Assembly (NCBI RefSeq): GCF_000264785.1 | Contig: NZ_AFJI01000008.1 | Coordinates: forward strand, 24,327-88,326 | Direction: 5' to 3' | DNA: 64,000 nt | DNA from: Edwardsiella ictaluri ATCC 33202 | GTDB lineage: Bacteria; Pseudomonadota; Gammaproteobacteria; Enterobacterales; Enterobacteriaceae | Part shown: piece after piece, positions 1 through 12,223 of the stretch | Numbering within the stretch: position 1 is the first letter of the stretch | Layout of the letters: each line of letters starts with the position of its first letter | Notes under the pieces: model-generated | Told to the model about the DNA's origin: nothing | Database searches by the model: none | Seen by the model: the letters and a program-made list of their open reading frames with translations, nothing else | Translations under genes and position numbers: made by a program

Positions 1-84
1 CTGCAGTTGGTCTACAACAAGGCTCGTCAGGCCAGCATCACCCAGGAGCTCACCGAGATCGTCTCGGGCGCTGCTGCGGTTTAA
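1..84 (+). CDS. atpG: ATP synthase gamma subunit, C-terminal end (partial)
   Basis: The window opens inside a reading frame whose last 27 codons end in TAA. The C-terminal residues (KARQASITQELTEIVSGA) are the conserved end of the gamma subunit, the rotating central stalk of F1Fo ATP synthase. The beta-subunit gene follows 34 bases later, which is the standard atp operon order (gamma, beta, epsilon). The 5' part of the gene lies outside the window. Confidence 0.92.
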   Translation: MQLVYNKARQASITQELTEIVSGAAAV

Positions 85-91
85 GAGCTAG

Positions 92-1501
<1,410 letters not shown>

Positions 1502-1520
1502 CGCCTGATAGGAGGGTGAT

Positions 1521-1940
1521 ATGGCTATGACTTTCCATCTGGATGTGGTCAGCGCGGAGCGTCAGATGTTCTCCGGGCTGGTGCAGAAAATCCAGGTGAC
1601 GGGTAGTGAAGGTGAGCTGGGTATCTACCCGGGGCACGCTCCGCTGCTTACTGCCATTAAGCCTGGCATGGTGCGTATCGTTAAACAGCACGGAGAGGAG
1701 GAGTTTATCTACCTTTCCGGCGGCATCCTTGAGGTGCAGTCCAGCGCGGTTACCGTACTGGCCGATACCGCTATCCGTGGTCAGGACCTCGACGAGGCGC
1801 GTGCGATGGAGTCGAAGCGTAAAGCAGAAGAACACATCCGCAGCTCGCACGGCGACGTTGACTATGCTCAGGCATCTGCAGAGCTGGCCAAGGCGATTGC
1901 CAAACTGCGCGTAATCGAATTGACCAAAAAAATGATGTAA
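1521..1940 (+). CDS. atpC: ATP synthase F1 epsilon subunit
   Basis: Epsilon subunit of the F1 sector, part of the rotor stalk and an internal inhibitor of ATP hydrolysis. It has 139 residues. The N-terminal beta sandwich ([30 protein letters not shown]) and the C-terminal helical hairpin ([19 protein letters not shown]) match the enterobacterial protein along the full length. A strong Shine-Dalgarno AGGAGGG lies just upstream of the ATG. It is the last gene of the atp operon, and a clear terminator follows within 15 bases. Confidence 0.98.
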   Translation: MAMTFHLDVVSAERQMFSGLVQKIQVTGSEGELGIYPGHAPLLTAIKPGMVRIVKQHGEEEFIYLSGGILEVQSSAVTVLADTAIRGQDLDEARAMESKRKAEEHIRSSHGDVDYAQASAELAKAIAKLRVIELTKKMM

Positions 1941-1952
1941 GCAGACGACGGT

Positions 1953-1985
1953 AAAAAACCTCTCCCCGGCGGAGAGGTTTTTTTT
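1953..1985 (+). terminator. Rho-independent terminator of the atp operon
   Basis: An A-rich left arm and AACCTCTCC pair with GGAGAGGTT across a five-base loop, followed by a run of eight or more T. It sits directly after the atpC stop, as expected for the end of the atp operon. Confidence 0.92.
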
Positions 1986-2218
1986 ATCGTTAAAAAAAAG
2001 CGCTCTCCCTGGATATTCGCTGCGCAATTGTTGGGCTAATCGCACGAAAAAGCGTATTGGCGAAGAGAGTGTTTGCCCCCCTCCTGCCAAGTTATCTATC
2101 ATCATCCTATCCCCGCAGTACATCTGACCTGCGCGCGTTTTGAGTAGAGAAATATGTAGTAATCCCGCCACTGAACGGGTTTACTTTACCCCATCAATTT
2201 GAATGGATCAGATTGCTT

Positions 2219-3589
2219 ATGTCGACATCTCCATTAAGCGTGGTCATCCTTGCCGCCGGTAAAGGAACCCGCATGTATTCCGATCTTCCTAAGGTGTTGC
2301 ATCCGCTGGCAGGTAAGCCGATGGTGCAGCATGTTATTGATAGCGCGCTGACGCTGGGCGCCCGTCAGGTACATCTGGTATATGGACACGGCGGTGATCT
2401 GCTGAAGGCCCATCTGTCTGGCCAGCCGCTGAACTGGGTGCTGCAGGCTCAGCAGCTGGGCACCGGCCATGCCATGCAGCAGGCGGCGCCTGATTTTTCC
2501 GACGATGAAGATATCCTGATGCTGTACGGCGATGTGCCGCTGATTTCGGCCGCGACGTTGCAGCGCCTGATCGCGGCGAAGCCCCAGGGGGGAATCGGTC
2601 TACTGACGGTAAAACTGGACGATCCGAGCGGCTATGGCCGCATTGTGCGTCATCACGACCGCGTAGTGGGGATCGTCGAACATAAGGATGCCAGCGAAGC
2701 GCAGCGTCGTATCAATGAGATCAACACCGGCATTCTGGTGGCCAACGGCGTGGATCTGAAGCGCTGGCTGGCCCGTCTGGATAACAACAATGCTCAGGGT
2801 GAGTTCTATATTACCGATATTATCGCCATGGCCCATCAGGAAGGGAGGCAGATTGCGGCAGTACATCCCGAACGCCTGAGCGAGGTGGAGGGGGTTAACA
2901 ACCGCCTGCAGCTTTCCGCCCTGGAACGGGCCTATCAGCAGCAGCAGGCGCAGCGTTTGCTGCTGGCTGGCGTAATGCTAACCGATCCGGCCCGCTTCGA
3001 TCTGCGCGGAGAGCTGGTACACGGACGCGATGTGGTGATCGATACCAACGTGATTATCGAAGGCAAAGTGACGCTGGGAAACCGGGTTCATATCGGCAGC
3101 GGCTGTGTGCTGAAAGATTGCCAGATCGCCGATGATAGTGTGATTAGTCCCTATACGGTGATTGAGGGTGCCCGGCTGGCGCAGGCTTGTACCGTGGGGC
3201 CCTTTGCCCGTCTGCGCCCCGGCGCCTGCCTCGATGCGGAGGCGCACGTGGGTAACTTTGTTGAAATGAAGAAGGCGCACCTGGGGCGCGGCTCTAAGGC
3301 GGGTCATCTGAGTTATCTGGGTGATGCGGAGATCGGCGCAGGGGTGAATATCGGCGCAGGGACTATTACCTGTAACTATGATGGCGCCAATAAACACCAG
3401 ACGGTGATCGGTGATGATGTCTTCGTTGGTTCAGACAGTCAGCTGGTGGCGCCGGTTACCGTTGGCCGTGGTGCGACGATCGCGGCCGGTACGACGGTCA
3501 CCAAAAATGTGGGTGACGGAGAGCTGGTGCTCAGTCGGGTGAAACAGGTACAGCTCAGCGGCTGGGAGCGGCCGGTGAAGAAAAAATGA
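2219..3589 (+). CDS. glmU: Bifunctional GlcNAc-1-P uridyltransferase / glucosamine-1-P acetyltransferase
   Basis: Makes UDP-GlcNAc, the precursor of peptidoglycan and lipopolysaccharide, in two steps: acetylation of GlcN-1-P, then uridylylation. The N-terminal pyrophosphorylase domain shows LAAGKGTRM at about 11-19. The C-terminal half is a left-handed beta-helix of hexapeptide repeats ([33 protein letters not shown]). The ATG at 2219 gives 456 residues, the E. coli length. A TTG two codons earlier is in frame, but the ribosome site is weak for both. Unlike E. coli, where glmU and glmS share a transcript, two terminator-like hairpins separate this gene from glmS. Confidence 0.97.
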   Translation: MSTSPLSVVILAAGKGTRMYSDLPKVLHPLAGKPMVQHVIDSALTLGARQVHLVYGHGGDLLKAHLSGQPLNWVLQAQQLGTGHAMQQAAPDFSDDEDILMLYGDVPLISAATLQRLIAAKPQGGIGLLTVKLDDPSGYGRIVRHHDRVVGIVEHKDASEAQRRINEINTGILVANGVDLKRWLARLDNNNAQGEFYITDIIAMAHQEGRQIAAVHPERLSEVEGVNNRLQLSALERAYQQQQAQRLLLAGVMLTDPARFDLRGELVHGRDVVIDTNVIIEGKVTLGNRVHIGSGCVLKDCQIADDSVISPYTVIEGARLAQACTVGPFARLRPGACLDAEAHVGNFVEMKKAHLGRGSKAGHLSYLGDAEIGAGVNIGAGTITCNYDGANKHQTVIGDDVFVGSDSQLVAPVTVGRGATIAAGTTVTKNVGDGELVLSRVKQVQLSGWERPVKKK

Positions 3590-3596
3590 TCGCGAT

Positions 3597-3627
3597 CGCT
3601 GCAGCCTGACGGCTGCAGCGGTTTTTC
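3597..3627 (+). terminator. Terminator downstream of glmU
   Basis: A perfect 10-bp stem (CGCTGCAGCC / GGCTGCAGCG) with a 4-base loop is followed by GTTTTT, eight bases after the glmU stop codon. Confidence 0.8.
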
Positions 3628-3661
3628 CCTGTGCCCCGACGAGGGACACAGGGAAAAAAAT
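3624..3661 (+). terminator. Second hairpin between glmU and glmS, possibly bidirectional
   Basis: TTTCCCTGTGCCC pairs with GGGACACAGGGAAA with one mismatch around a short loop. A-rich and T-rich tails flank it on both sides, so it could terminate on either strand. It starts where the first hairpin's U-run ends. Confidence 0.6.
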
Positions 3662-3758
3662 AATAAAGATCCCGCTAAAGGGATCAGCCCCACTCTCTAC
3701 AAGGCTCGGGGCAGCGGCGCACAGCGCCGTTTATCAATCAGATCGATACGGGCATCGA

Positions 3759-3778
3759 CAAACCGCTGTGGCGGTTTG
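3759..3778 (+). promoter_or_regulatory. Hairpin in the glmS leader, next to the ribosome site
   Basis: CAAACCGC and GCGGTTTG form a perfect 8-bp stem with a TGTG loop, ending about 5 bases before the AGGAAG ribosome site of glmS. In E. coli a leader stem-loop limits glmS translation until the sRNA GlmZ opens it. The position here fits such a role, but GlmZ pairing was not tested. Confidence 0.5.
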
Positions 3779-3797
3779 GCTATAGGAAGAAAACCTT

Positions 3798-5627
3798 ATG
3801 TGTGGAATTGTTGGCGCGGTAGCGCAGCGAGATGTGGCAGAGATCCTGCTGGAAGGGTTACGTCGTCTGGAGTACCGAGGCTATGACTCTGCAGGTCTGG
3901 CAGTCGTGGACGCGCAGGGACATATGCAGCGTCTACGTCGTGTAGGCAAGGTCAATGCTTTAAACGACGCGGTTGCCCTGTCGCCAATGGTCGGCGGCAC
4001 CGGTATTGCCCACACCCGCTGGGCAACCCATGGTGAACCGAGTGAACAGAATGCGCATCCCCATGTATCCGGCCACATCAGCGTGGTGCACAACGGTATT
4101 ATCGAAAACCACGAGACGCTGCGCGCACAGCTGATTGAGCGCGGCTACCGTTTTACCTCCGAGACGGATACGGAGGTGATTGCGCACCTGGTAAACTGGG
4201 AACAACGCCAGGGAGGATCCCTGCTGGAGGTCGTTAAGCGGGTCATCCCGCAGCTGCGCGGCGCATATGGTACGGTAGTGATGGACAGCCAGCACCCAGG
4301 AGTGCTGGTCTGTGCTCGCTCAGGTAGCCCGCTGGTGATTGGCCGAGGAATGGGGGAGAACTTTCTGGCCTCCGATCAGCTGGCGCTGCTGCCGGTCACC
4401 CGCCGCTTTATCTTCCTGGAAGAGGGGGATATTGCCGAGCTAACCCGCCACAGCGTGACCATCTTTGACGCCACCGGTGCACCGGCGGCACGTGCCGAAG
4501 TCGAATCCAACGTGCAGTATGATGCCGGTGATAAGGGTGACTATCGCCACTACATGCAGAAAGAGATTTACGAACAGCCGCAGGCGATCAAAAACACCCT
4601 TGAGGGGCGCTTTAGCCACGGTCAAATCGATCTGCAGGAGCTGGGCGAGGCCGGAGAGCGCCTGCTGTCGCAGGTTGAGCATATCCAAATTATCGCCTGC
4701 GGAACGTCATACCACTCCGGTATGGTTGCCCGCTATTGGTTTGAGGCGCTGGCCGGCGTTCCCTGCGATGTAGAGATCGCCTCTGAATTCCGCTACCGTA
4801 AGTCAGCCGTGCGTAAAAACAGCTTGATAATAACGCTGTCTCAGTCAGGTGAAACGGCCGATACGCTGGCGGCGTTGCGCCTGTCCAAAGAGATTGGCTA
4901 CCTGGGGTCGCTGGCAATTTGTAACGTAGCCAGCTCCTCGCTGGTGCGCGAGTCCGACTTAGCGCTGATGACCCGCGCCGGCACTGAAATCGGCGTTGCG
5001 TCAACCAAGGCCTTCACTACTCAGCTGACGGTATTGCTGATGCTGGTGGCGCGTATTGGTCGTCTACACGCGATGTCAGTGGAGGCGGAGCAGGAGATTG
5101 TCCATGCCCTGCAGGCGTTACCGAACCGTATTGAGCAGATGCTTTCGCTGGATCGCAGCATTGAAGCGCTGGCCGAAGATTTTCTGGATAAGCACCACGC
5201 GCTGTTTTTAGGGCGCGGCGATCAGTATCCGATCGCGATGGAAGGGGCGCTGAAGCTGAAGGAGATCTCCTATATCCATGCCGAGGCCTACGCCGCCGGT
5301 GAGCTGAAGCATGGTCCACTGGCGCTGATCGACTCCGATATGCCAGTGGTGGTGGTGGCGCCGAATAATGAGCTGCTGGAGAAGTTAAAATCCAATATTG
5401 AAGAGGTGCGTGCCCGCGGCGGTCTGCTGTACGTTTTCGCTGCCCAGAGCGCCGGGTTTAGCAAAAGTGAAGGGATGCGTATTATCGCTCTGCCACACGT
5501 AGAAGAGGTGATTGCACCGATTTTCTATACGGTGCCGCTGCAGCTGCTCTCCTATCATGTCGCCCTGATCAAGGGGACCGACGTCGATCAGCCGCGTAAC
5601 CTGGCTAAGTCGGTTACCGTAGAATAA
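3798..5627 (+). CDS. glmS: Glutamine-fructose-6-phosphate aminotransferase (isomerizing)
   Basis: First committed step of amino-sugar synthesis: converts fructose-6-P and glutamine to glucosamine-6-P. It has 609 residues. Cys2 (MCGIVGAV) is the N-terminal nucleophile of the glutaminase domain. [18 protein letters not shown] and HNGIIENHE are conserved glutaminase segments. Two SIS sugar-isomerase domains follow ([36 protein letters not shown]), and the C-terminus LAKSVTVE is canonical. AGGAAG upstream supports the ATG. Its product feeds GlmU via GlmM. A strong terminator follows. Confidence 0.98.
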   Translation: MCGIVGAVAQRDVAEILLEGLRRLEYRGYDSAGLAVVDAQGHMQRLRRVGKVNALNDAVALSPMVGGTGIAHTRWATHGEPSEQNAHPHVSGHISVVHNGIIENHETLRAQLIERGYRFTSETDTEVIAHLVNWEQRQGGSLLEVVKRVIPQLRGAYGTVVMDSQHPGVLVCARSGSPLVIGRGMGENFLASDQLALLPVTRRFIFLEEGDIAELTRHSVTIFDATGAPAARAEVESNVQYDAGDKGDYRHYMQKEIYEQPQAIKNTLEGRFSHGQIDLQELGEAGERLLSQVEHIQIIACGTSYHSGMVARYWFEALAGVPCDVEIASEFRYRKSAVRKNSLIITLSQSGETADTLAALRLSKEIGYLGSLAICNVASSSLVRESDLALMTRAGTEIGVASTKAFTTQLTVLLMLVARIGRLHAMSVEAEQEIVHALQALPNRIEQMLSLDRSIEALAEDFLDKHHALFLGRGDQYPIAMEGALKLKEISYIHAEAYAAGELKHGPLALIDSDMPVVVVAPNNELLEKLKSNIEEVRARGGLLYVFAAQSAGFSKSEGMRIIALPHVEEVIAPIFYTVPLQLLSYHVALIKGTDVDQPRNLAKSVTVE

Positions 5628-5647
5628 AGCGCGATCGTGAGATATCA

Positions 5648-5672
5648 GGGGATGCCTCGGCATCCCCTTTTT
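5648..5672 (+). terminator. Rho-independent terminator of glmS
   Basis: GGGGATGC / GCATCCCC stem with a CTCG tetraloop, followed by TTTTTATT, 20 bases after the glmS stop. Confidence 0.92.
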
Positions 5673-5684
5673 ATTGAGTAACGA

Positions 5685-6521
5685 TTAGCGAGAAAGGGTG
5701 GACGATAAATAGCGTAGCCACCATAGCGGCCTCCACCAGCGTTTTTCTGCTGGCAGCGTCGTTGGAAATACACTGTGGCGGTAGATAATCTTCCATTCAA
5801 AATTAAGGAAAATGCGGCTATGGCCATATTCATCACCATATGTTTCGCACTCTTTTCGCTTTTGTAAGTCGACAGGCGTATTGGCTGATAAATCGCGACT
5901 CAGGCTATGATAGCTTTTTTCACGATCGAGCACTCTCTCGTGGCAAATAATTTTTTTTGGCAGATATTTTTGTCGAGAACCATGATATTTATGATATTTA
6001 ACAAAGCGGTAATCCTCTGCGCCGTAGTTACCGGCAAACTCTTCATCATAGCCAAAGTGGCGAAAGAAACGCGCTCGCGACATAAAAAATAGATTAGAAT
6101 GGCCTTTATACAATCCACGTTCAGGGCTTTCTCTATATATTTTATAGAAGTTACGCCCGGGATTTCTCGCATCGATCAGGTATTCAAAGGTTTTGGCCGG
6201 CAGTTCGTGATCCAAATCGGTCAGCAAAATTTTATCAGACTTTGCATAGGTAACCCCCAGGTTACGTGCGCCGGCCTGATTCCATTTAATATCCTCAGTT
6301 ATCTTTAACCAGGTAATATTTAAGTCAAAACTGCCAATGTCGTAGGTTACCGGGGAGCCATCATCGACAATAATAAACTCCACCGCGCTGCGGATGGATA
6401 ACGGTAAATTTTCATACTTTCGCAGCAGTGAAAAGACAGATTCAATACTTTTCTGATTACAATAAAAGTGTGTCACATAAGACAGTTTAATATGTTGTTT
6501 GTCATTGTCTTGGTGGATCAT
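5685..6521 (-). CDS. Glycosyltransferase family 2 (GT-A fold)
   Basis: A 278-residue cytoplasmic protein with the features of family 2 glycosyltransferases: a nucleotide-sugar site with DDGS at 53-56, the NQAGARN segment at 81-87, the metal-binding TDLDHE at 101-106 (DxD type) and GAEDYRF near 167-173. The donor and acceptor cannot be read from the sequence. A role in surface polysaccharide or lipopolysaccharide decoration is an inference. It is transcribed against glmS and away from pstS, alone, with no partner genes. It is visibly more AT-rich than its neighbours and has no counterpart at this place in E. coli, so it was probably acquired. Confidence 0.8.
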   Translation of the reverse strand: MIHQDNDKQHIKLSYVTHFYCNQKSIESVFSLLRKYENLPLSIRSAVEFIIVDDGSPVTYDIGSFDLNITWLKITEDIKWNQAGARNLGVTYAKSDKILLTDLDHELPAKTFEYLIDARNPGRNFYKIYRESPERGLYKGHSNLFFMSRARFFRHFGYDEEFAGNYGAEDYRFVKYHKYHGSRQKYLPKKIICHERVLDREKSYHSLSRDLSANTPVDLQKRKECETYGDEYGHSRIFLNFEWKIIYRHSVFPTTLPAEKRWWRPLWWLRYLSSTLSR

Positions 6522-6883
6522 TTAACGGTTATCCTGTGAGCATAGCCATGAGGTGAGCGATTTTGCCCATTATCACATGGATAGTAGTTAATATCACCAA
6601 CGATAGTAATATGTATTTGTTGTATATCGTAATTTTTAATATATCGTCAGACGCGATTTATCTGATGACGCTGCGTTTTCTGCTGGCCGTCGCGCAGATG
6701 ACCGCTGCGCTGCCGACGGAACCCGCGGCCTATCGTGCGGCGTACGCCCTGGCTACCGAGTTGTCATAAAACTGTCATAATCCATACATTTTACTGTCAT
6801 TAAACTGCCTTATTTTGCTACCTGCACCATAGTTGAGCCGATCGTTCATACGTTACGATGAATAACACTTCCCAGGAGGGAAT
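6522..6883. promoter_or_regulatory. Divergent intergenic region: PhoB-controlled pstS promoter
   Basis: The pstS-proximal half holds two PhoB boxes in direct repeat: TTGTCATAAAACTGTCAT at 6761-6778 and CTGTCATTAAACTGCCTT at 6794-6811. They resemble the 7+4+7 consensus CTGTCAT-N4-CTGTCAT. The segment just after the second box (TATTTTGCT) matches the one remembered from the E. coli pstS promoter and may include the -10 element. A GGAGGG ribosome site precedes pstS. The glycosyltransferase-proximal half is AT-rich, with no convincing gene. A 68-codon open frame at 6563-6769 lacks a ribosome site and recognisable content. Confidence 0.85.
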
Positions 6884-7924
6884 ATGAAACTGATGCGTAC
6901 CACTGTCGCCGGGATTGTCGCCGCGACCGTCTCCCTGAGCGCCATGTCTGCCTTTGCGGCGGAGAGCCTGACCGGTGCCGGTGCCACCTTCCCTGCGCCG
7001 GTTTACGCCAAGTGGGCAGACTCCTATCAGAAAGAGACCGGTAATAAAGTAAATTATCAAGGCATTGGCTCCTCTGGCGGTGTGAAGCAGATCATTGCCA
7101 ACACCGTTGATTTCGGTGCCTCCGATGCCCCTCTGAGCGAAGAAAAGCTGGCGGCGGACGGCCTATTTCAGTTCCCGACAGTTATCGGCGGCGTGGTGAT
7201 GGCCGTTAACCTACCGGGCATTAAGTCCGGCGAGCTGACGCTGGACGGTGAAACGCTGGGTGATATCTACCTGGGTAAAATTAAGAAGTGGAACGACGCG
7301 GCAATTGCCAAGATGAACCCGGGGGTTAAGCTGCCGGATCAGGCGATTGCCGTTGTACGTCGCGCCGATGGCTCGGGCACCTCGTTTGTCTTTACCAGCT
7401 ACCTGAACAAAGTTAACGCACAGTGGAAGAGTGACGTCGGTGCCGGCTCTACTGTTAACTGGCCTACAGGCTTGGGTGGTAAAGGCAACGATGGTGTTGC
7501 CGCCTTTGTACAGCGCCTGCCTGGCGCTATCGGCTACGTCGAGTATGCCTATGCCAAACAGAATAAGCTGGCCTACACCAAGCTGATCTCCTCCGAGGGA
7601 CAGGCGGTCAGTCCGACGGAGGCCAGCTTCAGCAATGCGGCGAAAGGCGCTGACTGGAGCGCGTCTTTTGCTCAGGATCTGACTAACCAGCCGGGCGATA
7701 ACGTGTGGCCGATCACCTCGACCACCTTCATTCTGGTTCATCAGGCGCCCAGCAAACCCAAGCAAACGGCAGAGGTGCTGAAGTTCTTCGATTGGGCTTA
7801 CAGTAAAGGTGCCAAACAGGCCAATGATCTGGACTATGCGACCCTGCCGACGTCGGTGGTGGAGCACATTCGTACTGCCTGGAAAAGCAGCGTTAAGGAC
7901 AGCGGCGGCAACGCGCTGTACTGA
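6884..7924 (+). CDS. pstS: Periplasmic phosphate-binding protein of the Pst ABC transporter
   Basis: Captures inorganic phosphate in the periplasm and delivers it to PstCA. It has 346 residues with a Sec signal peptide, predicted to be cut after AFA at about residue 25. The mature start ([19 protein letters not shown]), the phosphate-contacting segments GIGSSGGVK and [12 protein letters not shown], and the C-terminal [11 protein letters not shown] follow E. coli PstS throughout. It is the first gene of pstSCAB-phoU, under two Pho boxes. A strong hairpin separates it from pstC, which may let PstS be made in excess over the membrane parts. Confidence 0.99.
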   Translation: MKLMRTTVAGIVAATVSLSAMSAFAAESLTGAGATFPAPVYAKWADSYQKETGNKVNYQGIGSSGGVKQIIANTVDFGASDAPLSEEKLAADGLFQFPTVIGGVVMAVNLPGIKSGELTLDGETLGDIYLGKIKKWNDAAIAKMNPGVKLPDQAIAVVRRADGSGTSFVFTSYLNKVNAQWKSDVGAGSTVNWPTGLGGKGNDGVAAFVQRLPGAIGYVEYAYAKQNKLAYTKLISSEGQAVSPTEASFSNAAKGADWSASFAQDLTNQPGDNVWPITSTTFILVHQAPSKPKQTAEVLKFFDWAYSKGAKQANDLDYATLPTSVVEHIRTAWKSSVKDSGGNALY

Positions 7925-7933
7925 TCGCTTTTT

Positions 7934-7957
7934 GGCACGCACCGCGCGGTGCGTGCC
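7934..7957 (+). promoter_or_regulatory. Perfect hairpin between pstS and pstC
   Basis: A 10-bp perfect stem GGCACGCACC / GGTGCGTGCC with a GCGC loop lies 10 bases after the pstS stop. There is no U-run downstream, so it is more likely an mRNA-stabilising or attenuating structure than a full terminator. Confidence 0.6.
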
Positions 7958-7986
7958 GTACCGTGACCGTTTAAGAAGAGATACGC

Positions 7987-8958
7987 ATGGCTGATTCGCC
8001 GTTGTCTAATAAACAGCCGATGATAAAAGCGCCGAGTAAGCTTGGTGATGTCGTTTTTGGGGCGTTGGTTAAACTGGCGGCCCTGATTACGCTATTGCTG
8101 CTGGGGGGGATCATCGTTTCGCTGATCGTCGCCGCGCTGCCCAGCATGGAGAAGTTTGGCTTTGCCTTCCTGTGGAGTAAAGAGTGGGATGCACCCGCGG
8201 AGCAGTTTGGCGCGATGGTGCCTATCTACGGCACGCTGGTTACCTCCCTTATCGCGCTGATCATCGCCGTTCCGGTCAGCTTCGGTATTGCCCTGTTTCT
8301 GACGGAGCTGGCGCCGGGATGGCTACGTCGCCCGCTAGGGGTAGCTATTGAGCTACTGGCGGCGATCCCCAGTATTGTTTACGGTATGTGGGGGCTGTTT
8401 ATCTTTGCCCCGCTGTTTGCCGAGTATTTTCAGACGCCGGTGAGCAACGTGCTCTCCGGTATTCCCATCGTCGGTACCCTATTTTCCGGTCCAGCGTTCG
8501 GTATCGGTATCTTGGCCGCGGGGGTGATCCTGGCGATCATGATCATTCCCTATATTGCGGCGGTGATGCGCGATGTGTTTGAGCAGACGCCGGTCATGAT
8601 GAAAGAGTCTGCCTATGGCATTGGCTGTACCACCTGGGAGGTGATTTGGCGTATCGTCCTGCCGTTCACTAAAAATGGGGTGATCGGAGGCGTTATGCTG
8701 GGGTTGGGACGCGCGCTGGGGGAGACCATGGCGGTCACTTTTGTCATCGGTAATACCTACCAGCTCGACAGCTTTTCACTGTATATGCCGGGTAACAGTA
8801 TTACCTCAGCGCTGGCCAATGAGTTTGCCGAGGCGGAGTCCGGTCTGCATACCGCGGCGCTGATGGAGCTTGGGCTGATTCTGTTTGTGATCACCTTCAT
8901 CGTGCTGGCGCTGTCCAAGCTGATGGTTCTGCGTCTGGCGAAGAACGAGGGACGTTAA
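7987..8958 (+). CDS. pstC: Phosphate ABC transporter permease PstC
   Basis: One of the two inner-membrane permeases that form the phosphate channel with PstA. It has 323 residues with six apparent hydrophobic helices. The EAA-loop region ([20 protein letters not shown]) contacts the ATPase. [10 protein letters not shown] is the conserved permease motif, and the C-terminus is basic and cytoplasmic. AAGAGA upstream serves as the ribosome site. It ends one base before the pstA ATG, so translation is probably coupled. Confidence 0.98.
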   Translation: MADSPLSNKQPMIKAPSKLGDVVFGALVKLAALITLLLLGGIIVSLIVAALPSMEKFGFAFLWSKEWDAPAEQFGAMVPIYGTLVTSLIALIIAVPVSFGIALFLTELAPGWLRRPLGVAIELLAAIPSIVYGMWGLFIFAPLFAEYFQTPVSNVLSGIPIVGTLFSGPAFGIGILAAGVILAIMIIPYIAAVMRDVFEQTPVMMKESAYGIGCTTWEVIWRIVLPFTKNGVIGGVMLGLGRALGETMAVTFVIGNTYQLDSFSLYMPGNSITSALANEFAEAESGLHTAALMELGLILFVITFIVLALSKLMVLRLAKNEGR

Positions 8959-8959
8959 T

Positions 8960-10674
<1,715 letters not shown>

Positions 10675-10693
10675 TGGTTTTTAGGAAGGGAAC

Positions 10694-11425
10694 ATGGATA
10701 ATCTGAATTTAAACAAGCACACCTCCGGTCAGTTTAATGCCGAGCTTGAATATATCCGCACCCAGGTAATGAGCATGGGCGGGCTGGTGGAGCAGCAGCT
10801 GACGGATGCGATCACCGCCATGCATAACCAGGATGCCGATCTGGCGCGTCGGGTGGTGGAAGGGGATGCCAAGGTCAACATGATGGAGATCGCCATCGAT
10901 GAGGCCTGCGTTAAAATTATTGCCAAGCGTCAGCCTACCGCCAGCGATCTGCGCCTGGTGATGGCGATTATCAAAACGATCTCCGAGCTGGAGCGCATTG
11001 GTGACGTCGCGGATAAAATCTGCCGCACCGCGCTGGAGAAGTTCTCCCAGCAGCATCAGCCGCTGCTGGTTAGCCTGGAGTCCCTGGGGCGGCATACCGT
11101 ACAGATGCTGCACGATGTGCTGGATGCCTTTGCGCGCATGGATCTGAATGAGGCCATTCGGATTTATCGGGAAGATAAGAAGGTCGATCAGGAGTATGAA
11201 GGCATTGTGCGTCAGCTGATGACCTATATGATGGAGGACTCGCGTACCATTCCCAGCGTATTGACGGCGCTGTTCTGTGCCCGCTCTATCGAGCGCATCG
11301 GCGATCGCTGCCAGAATATCTGTGAGTTTATTTTCTACTATGTCAAAGGGCAGGATTTCCGCCATATCGGCGGTGATGATCTGGAGCAGCTGCTGACAGA
11401 TCATAGGCGGACGGACGAGGCATAA
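10694..11425 (+). CDS. phoU: Phosphate signalling regulator PhoU
   Basis: Cytoplasmic helical protein linking Pst transporter state to the PhoR-PhoB two-component system. It represses the Pho regulon when phosphate is plentiful. It has 243 residues and two three-helix-bundle repeats, each with the conserved [22 protein letters not shown] metal-binding segment. AGGAAGGG upstream of the ATG is a strong ribosome site. It is the last gene of the pst operon, and a terminator lies between it and the convergent yieH. Confidence 0.98.
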   Translation: MDNLNLNKHTSGQFNAELEYIRTQVMSMGGLVEQQLTDAITAMHNQDADLARRVVEGDAKVNMMEIAIDEACVKIIAKRQPTASDLRLVMAIIKTISELERIGDVADKICRTALEKFSQQHQPLLVSLESLGRHTVQMLHDVLDAFARMDLNEAIRIYREDKKVDQEYEGIVRQLMTYMMEDSRTIPSVLTALFCARSIERIGDRCQNICEFIFYYVKGQDFRHIGGDDLEQLLTDHRRTDEA

Positions 11426-11456
11426 CCTCCTACGTCGCCGCGCGCTGAACCGTATC

Positions 11457-11487
11457 GGGCCGCCTATAGGGGCGGCCCTCCTTTTTT
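11457..11487 (+). terminator. Terminator of the pst-phoU operon
   Basis: GGGCCGCC / GGCGGCCC stem with a 6-base loop, then TCCTTTTTT. It sits between the convergent phoU and yieH genes and reaches the yieH stop codon. Confidence 0.85.
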
Positions 11488-12157
11488 ATGCGTCGCGGGT
11501 CAGTTGCCAGCCGCGCTGGCGCCACAGCTGCGGGAGCTGGCGCAGATCGTCAAAGGTGGTGACCAGCGGATGGTCGATCGCCGGGTTGTGGGGGTCGGCG
11601 CAAAAGTAAAATACCGGGATGCCGGCGGCAATGCCGGACTGTGCCCCGGCCGGCGAGTCGTCTACGAGAATGCACTCACCGATATCAACCCCCATATCCC
11701 GGGCTGCGTGGAGCAATAAATCCGGCAGGGGTTTCCAGCGCTGAATATCGTAGCCACTGTACAGACGATCGCCGAAGAAGGGCAGCATTCCGGTGGCGCC
11801 AAGGGAACTCTGCATCTTGCTGACAGGTCCATTGGAGGCGGTACACATGGGGACGCAGACTTGGTTTAGCAGCTCGTTGGCGTGGGGAATTGGCTGGAGC
11901 TCGCTGTCGAACAGACGCGCCACTTCGGCGCGGTAGTGAGACTCCATCTCGGCGCGATCGGCCGTGAACGGATGGCGCCGCTGTATCACGTCAATAATTT
12001 CGTACAGCCGCACTCCTTTGAATTCGCGGTAGATATCTTCCAGCGATAGCGTTATCCCATACTGGGAGAACATACTTACATAGGCTTTACTGCAGATCAT
12101 TTCGCTGTCTACCAGCGTTCCATCACAGTCGAAGAGAATACAGCGGATACTGCTCAT
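11486..12157 (-). CDS. yieH: HAD-superfamily sugar-phosphate phosphatase, YieH type
   Basis: Haloacid-dehalogenase phosphatase. In E. coli YieH acts on 6-phosphogluconate and similar phosphates. The start at 12157 gives 223 residues and the family N-terminus MSSIRCILFDCDGTLVDSE. D10 and D12 are the nucleophile and acid/base of motif I. Motif II is in MCTASNGP, the conserved lysine in QRWKPLPDL, and the acidic pair in ILVDDSPAGAQSG. A longer frame upstream lacks similarity. It ends inside the phoU terminator and is convergent with it. Confidence 0.93.
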   Translation of the reverse strand: MSSIRCILFDCDGTLVDSEMICSKAYVSMFSQYGITLSLEDIYREFKGVRLYEIIDVIQRRHPFTADRAEMESHYRAEVARLFDSELQPIPHANELLNQVCVPMCTASNGPVSKMQSSLGATGMLPFFGDRLYSGYDIQRWKPLPDLLLHAARDMGVDIGECILVDDSPAGAQSGIAAGIPVFYFCADPHNPAIDHPLVTTFDDLRQLPQLWRQRGWQLTRDA

Positions 12158-12223
12158 GGGCGTCCTTTTTGGCCGGTCGGCGCGGAGATGTCCGCGCCGT
12201 ATCAACGTTATTTTTGTCCTAGT

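Noticed and set aside
6563..6769. A 68-codon frame between the glycosyltransferase and pstS
   Set aside because: No ribosome site, no recognisable content, and it runs into the Pho-box region.
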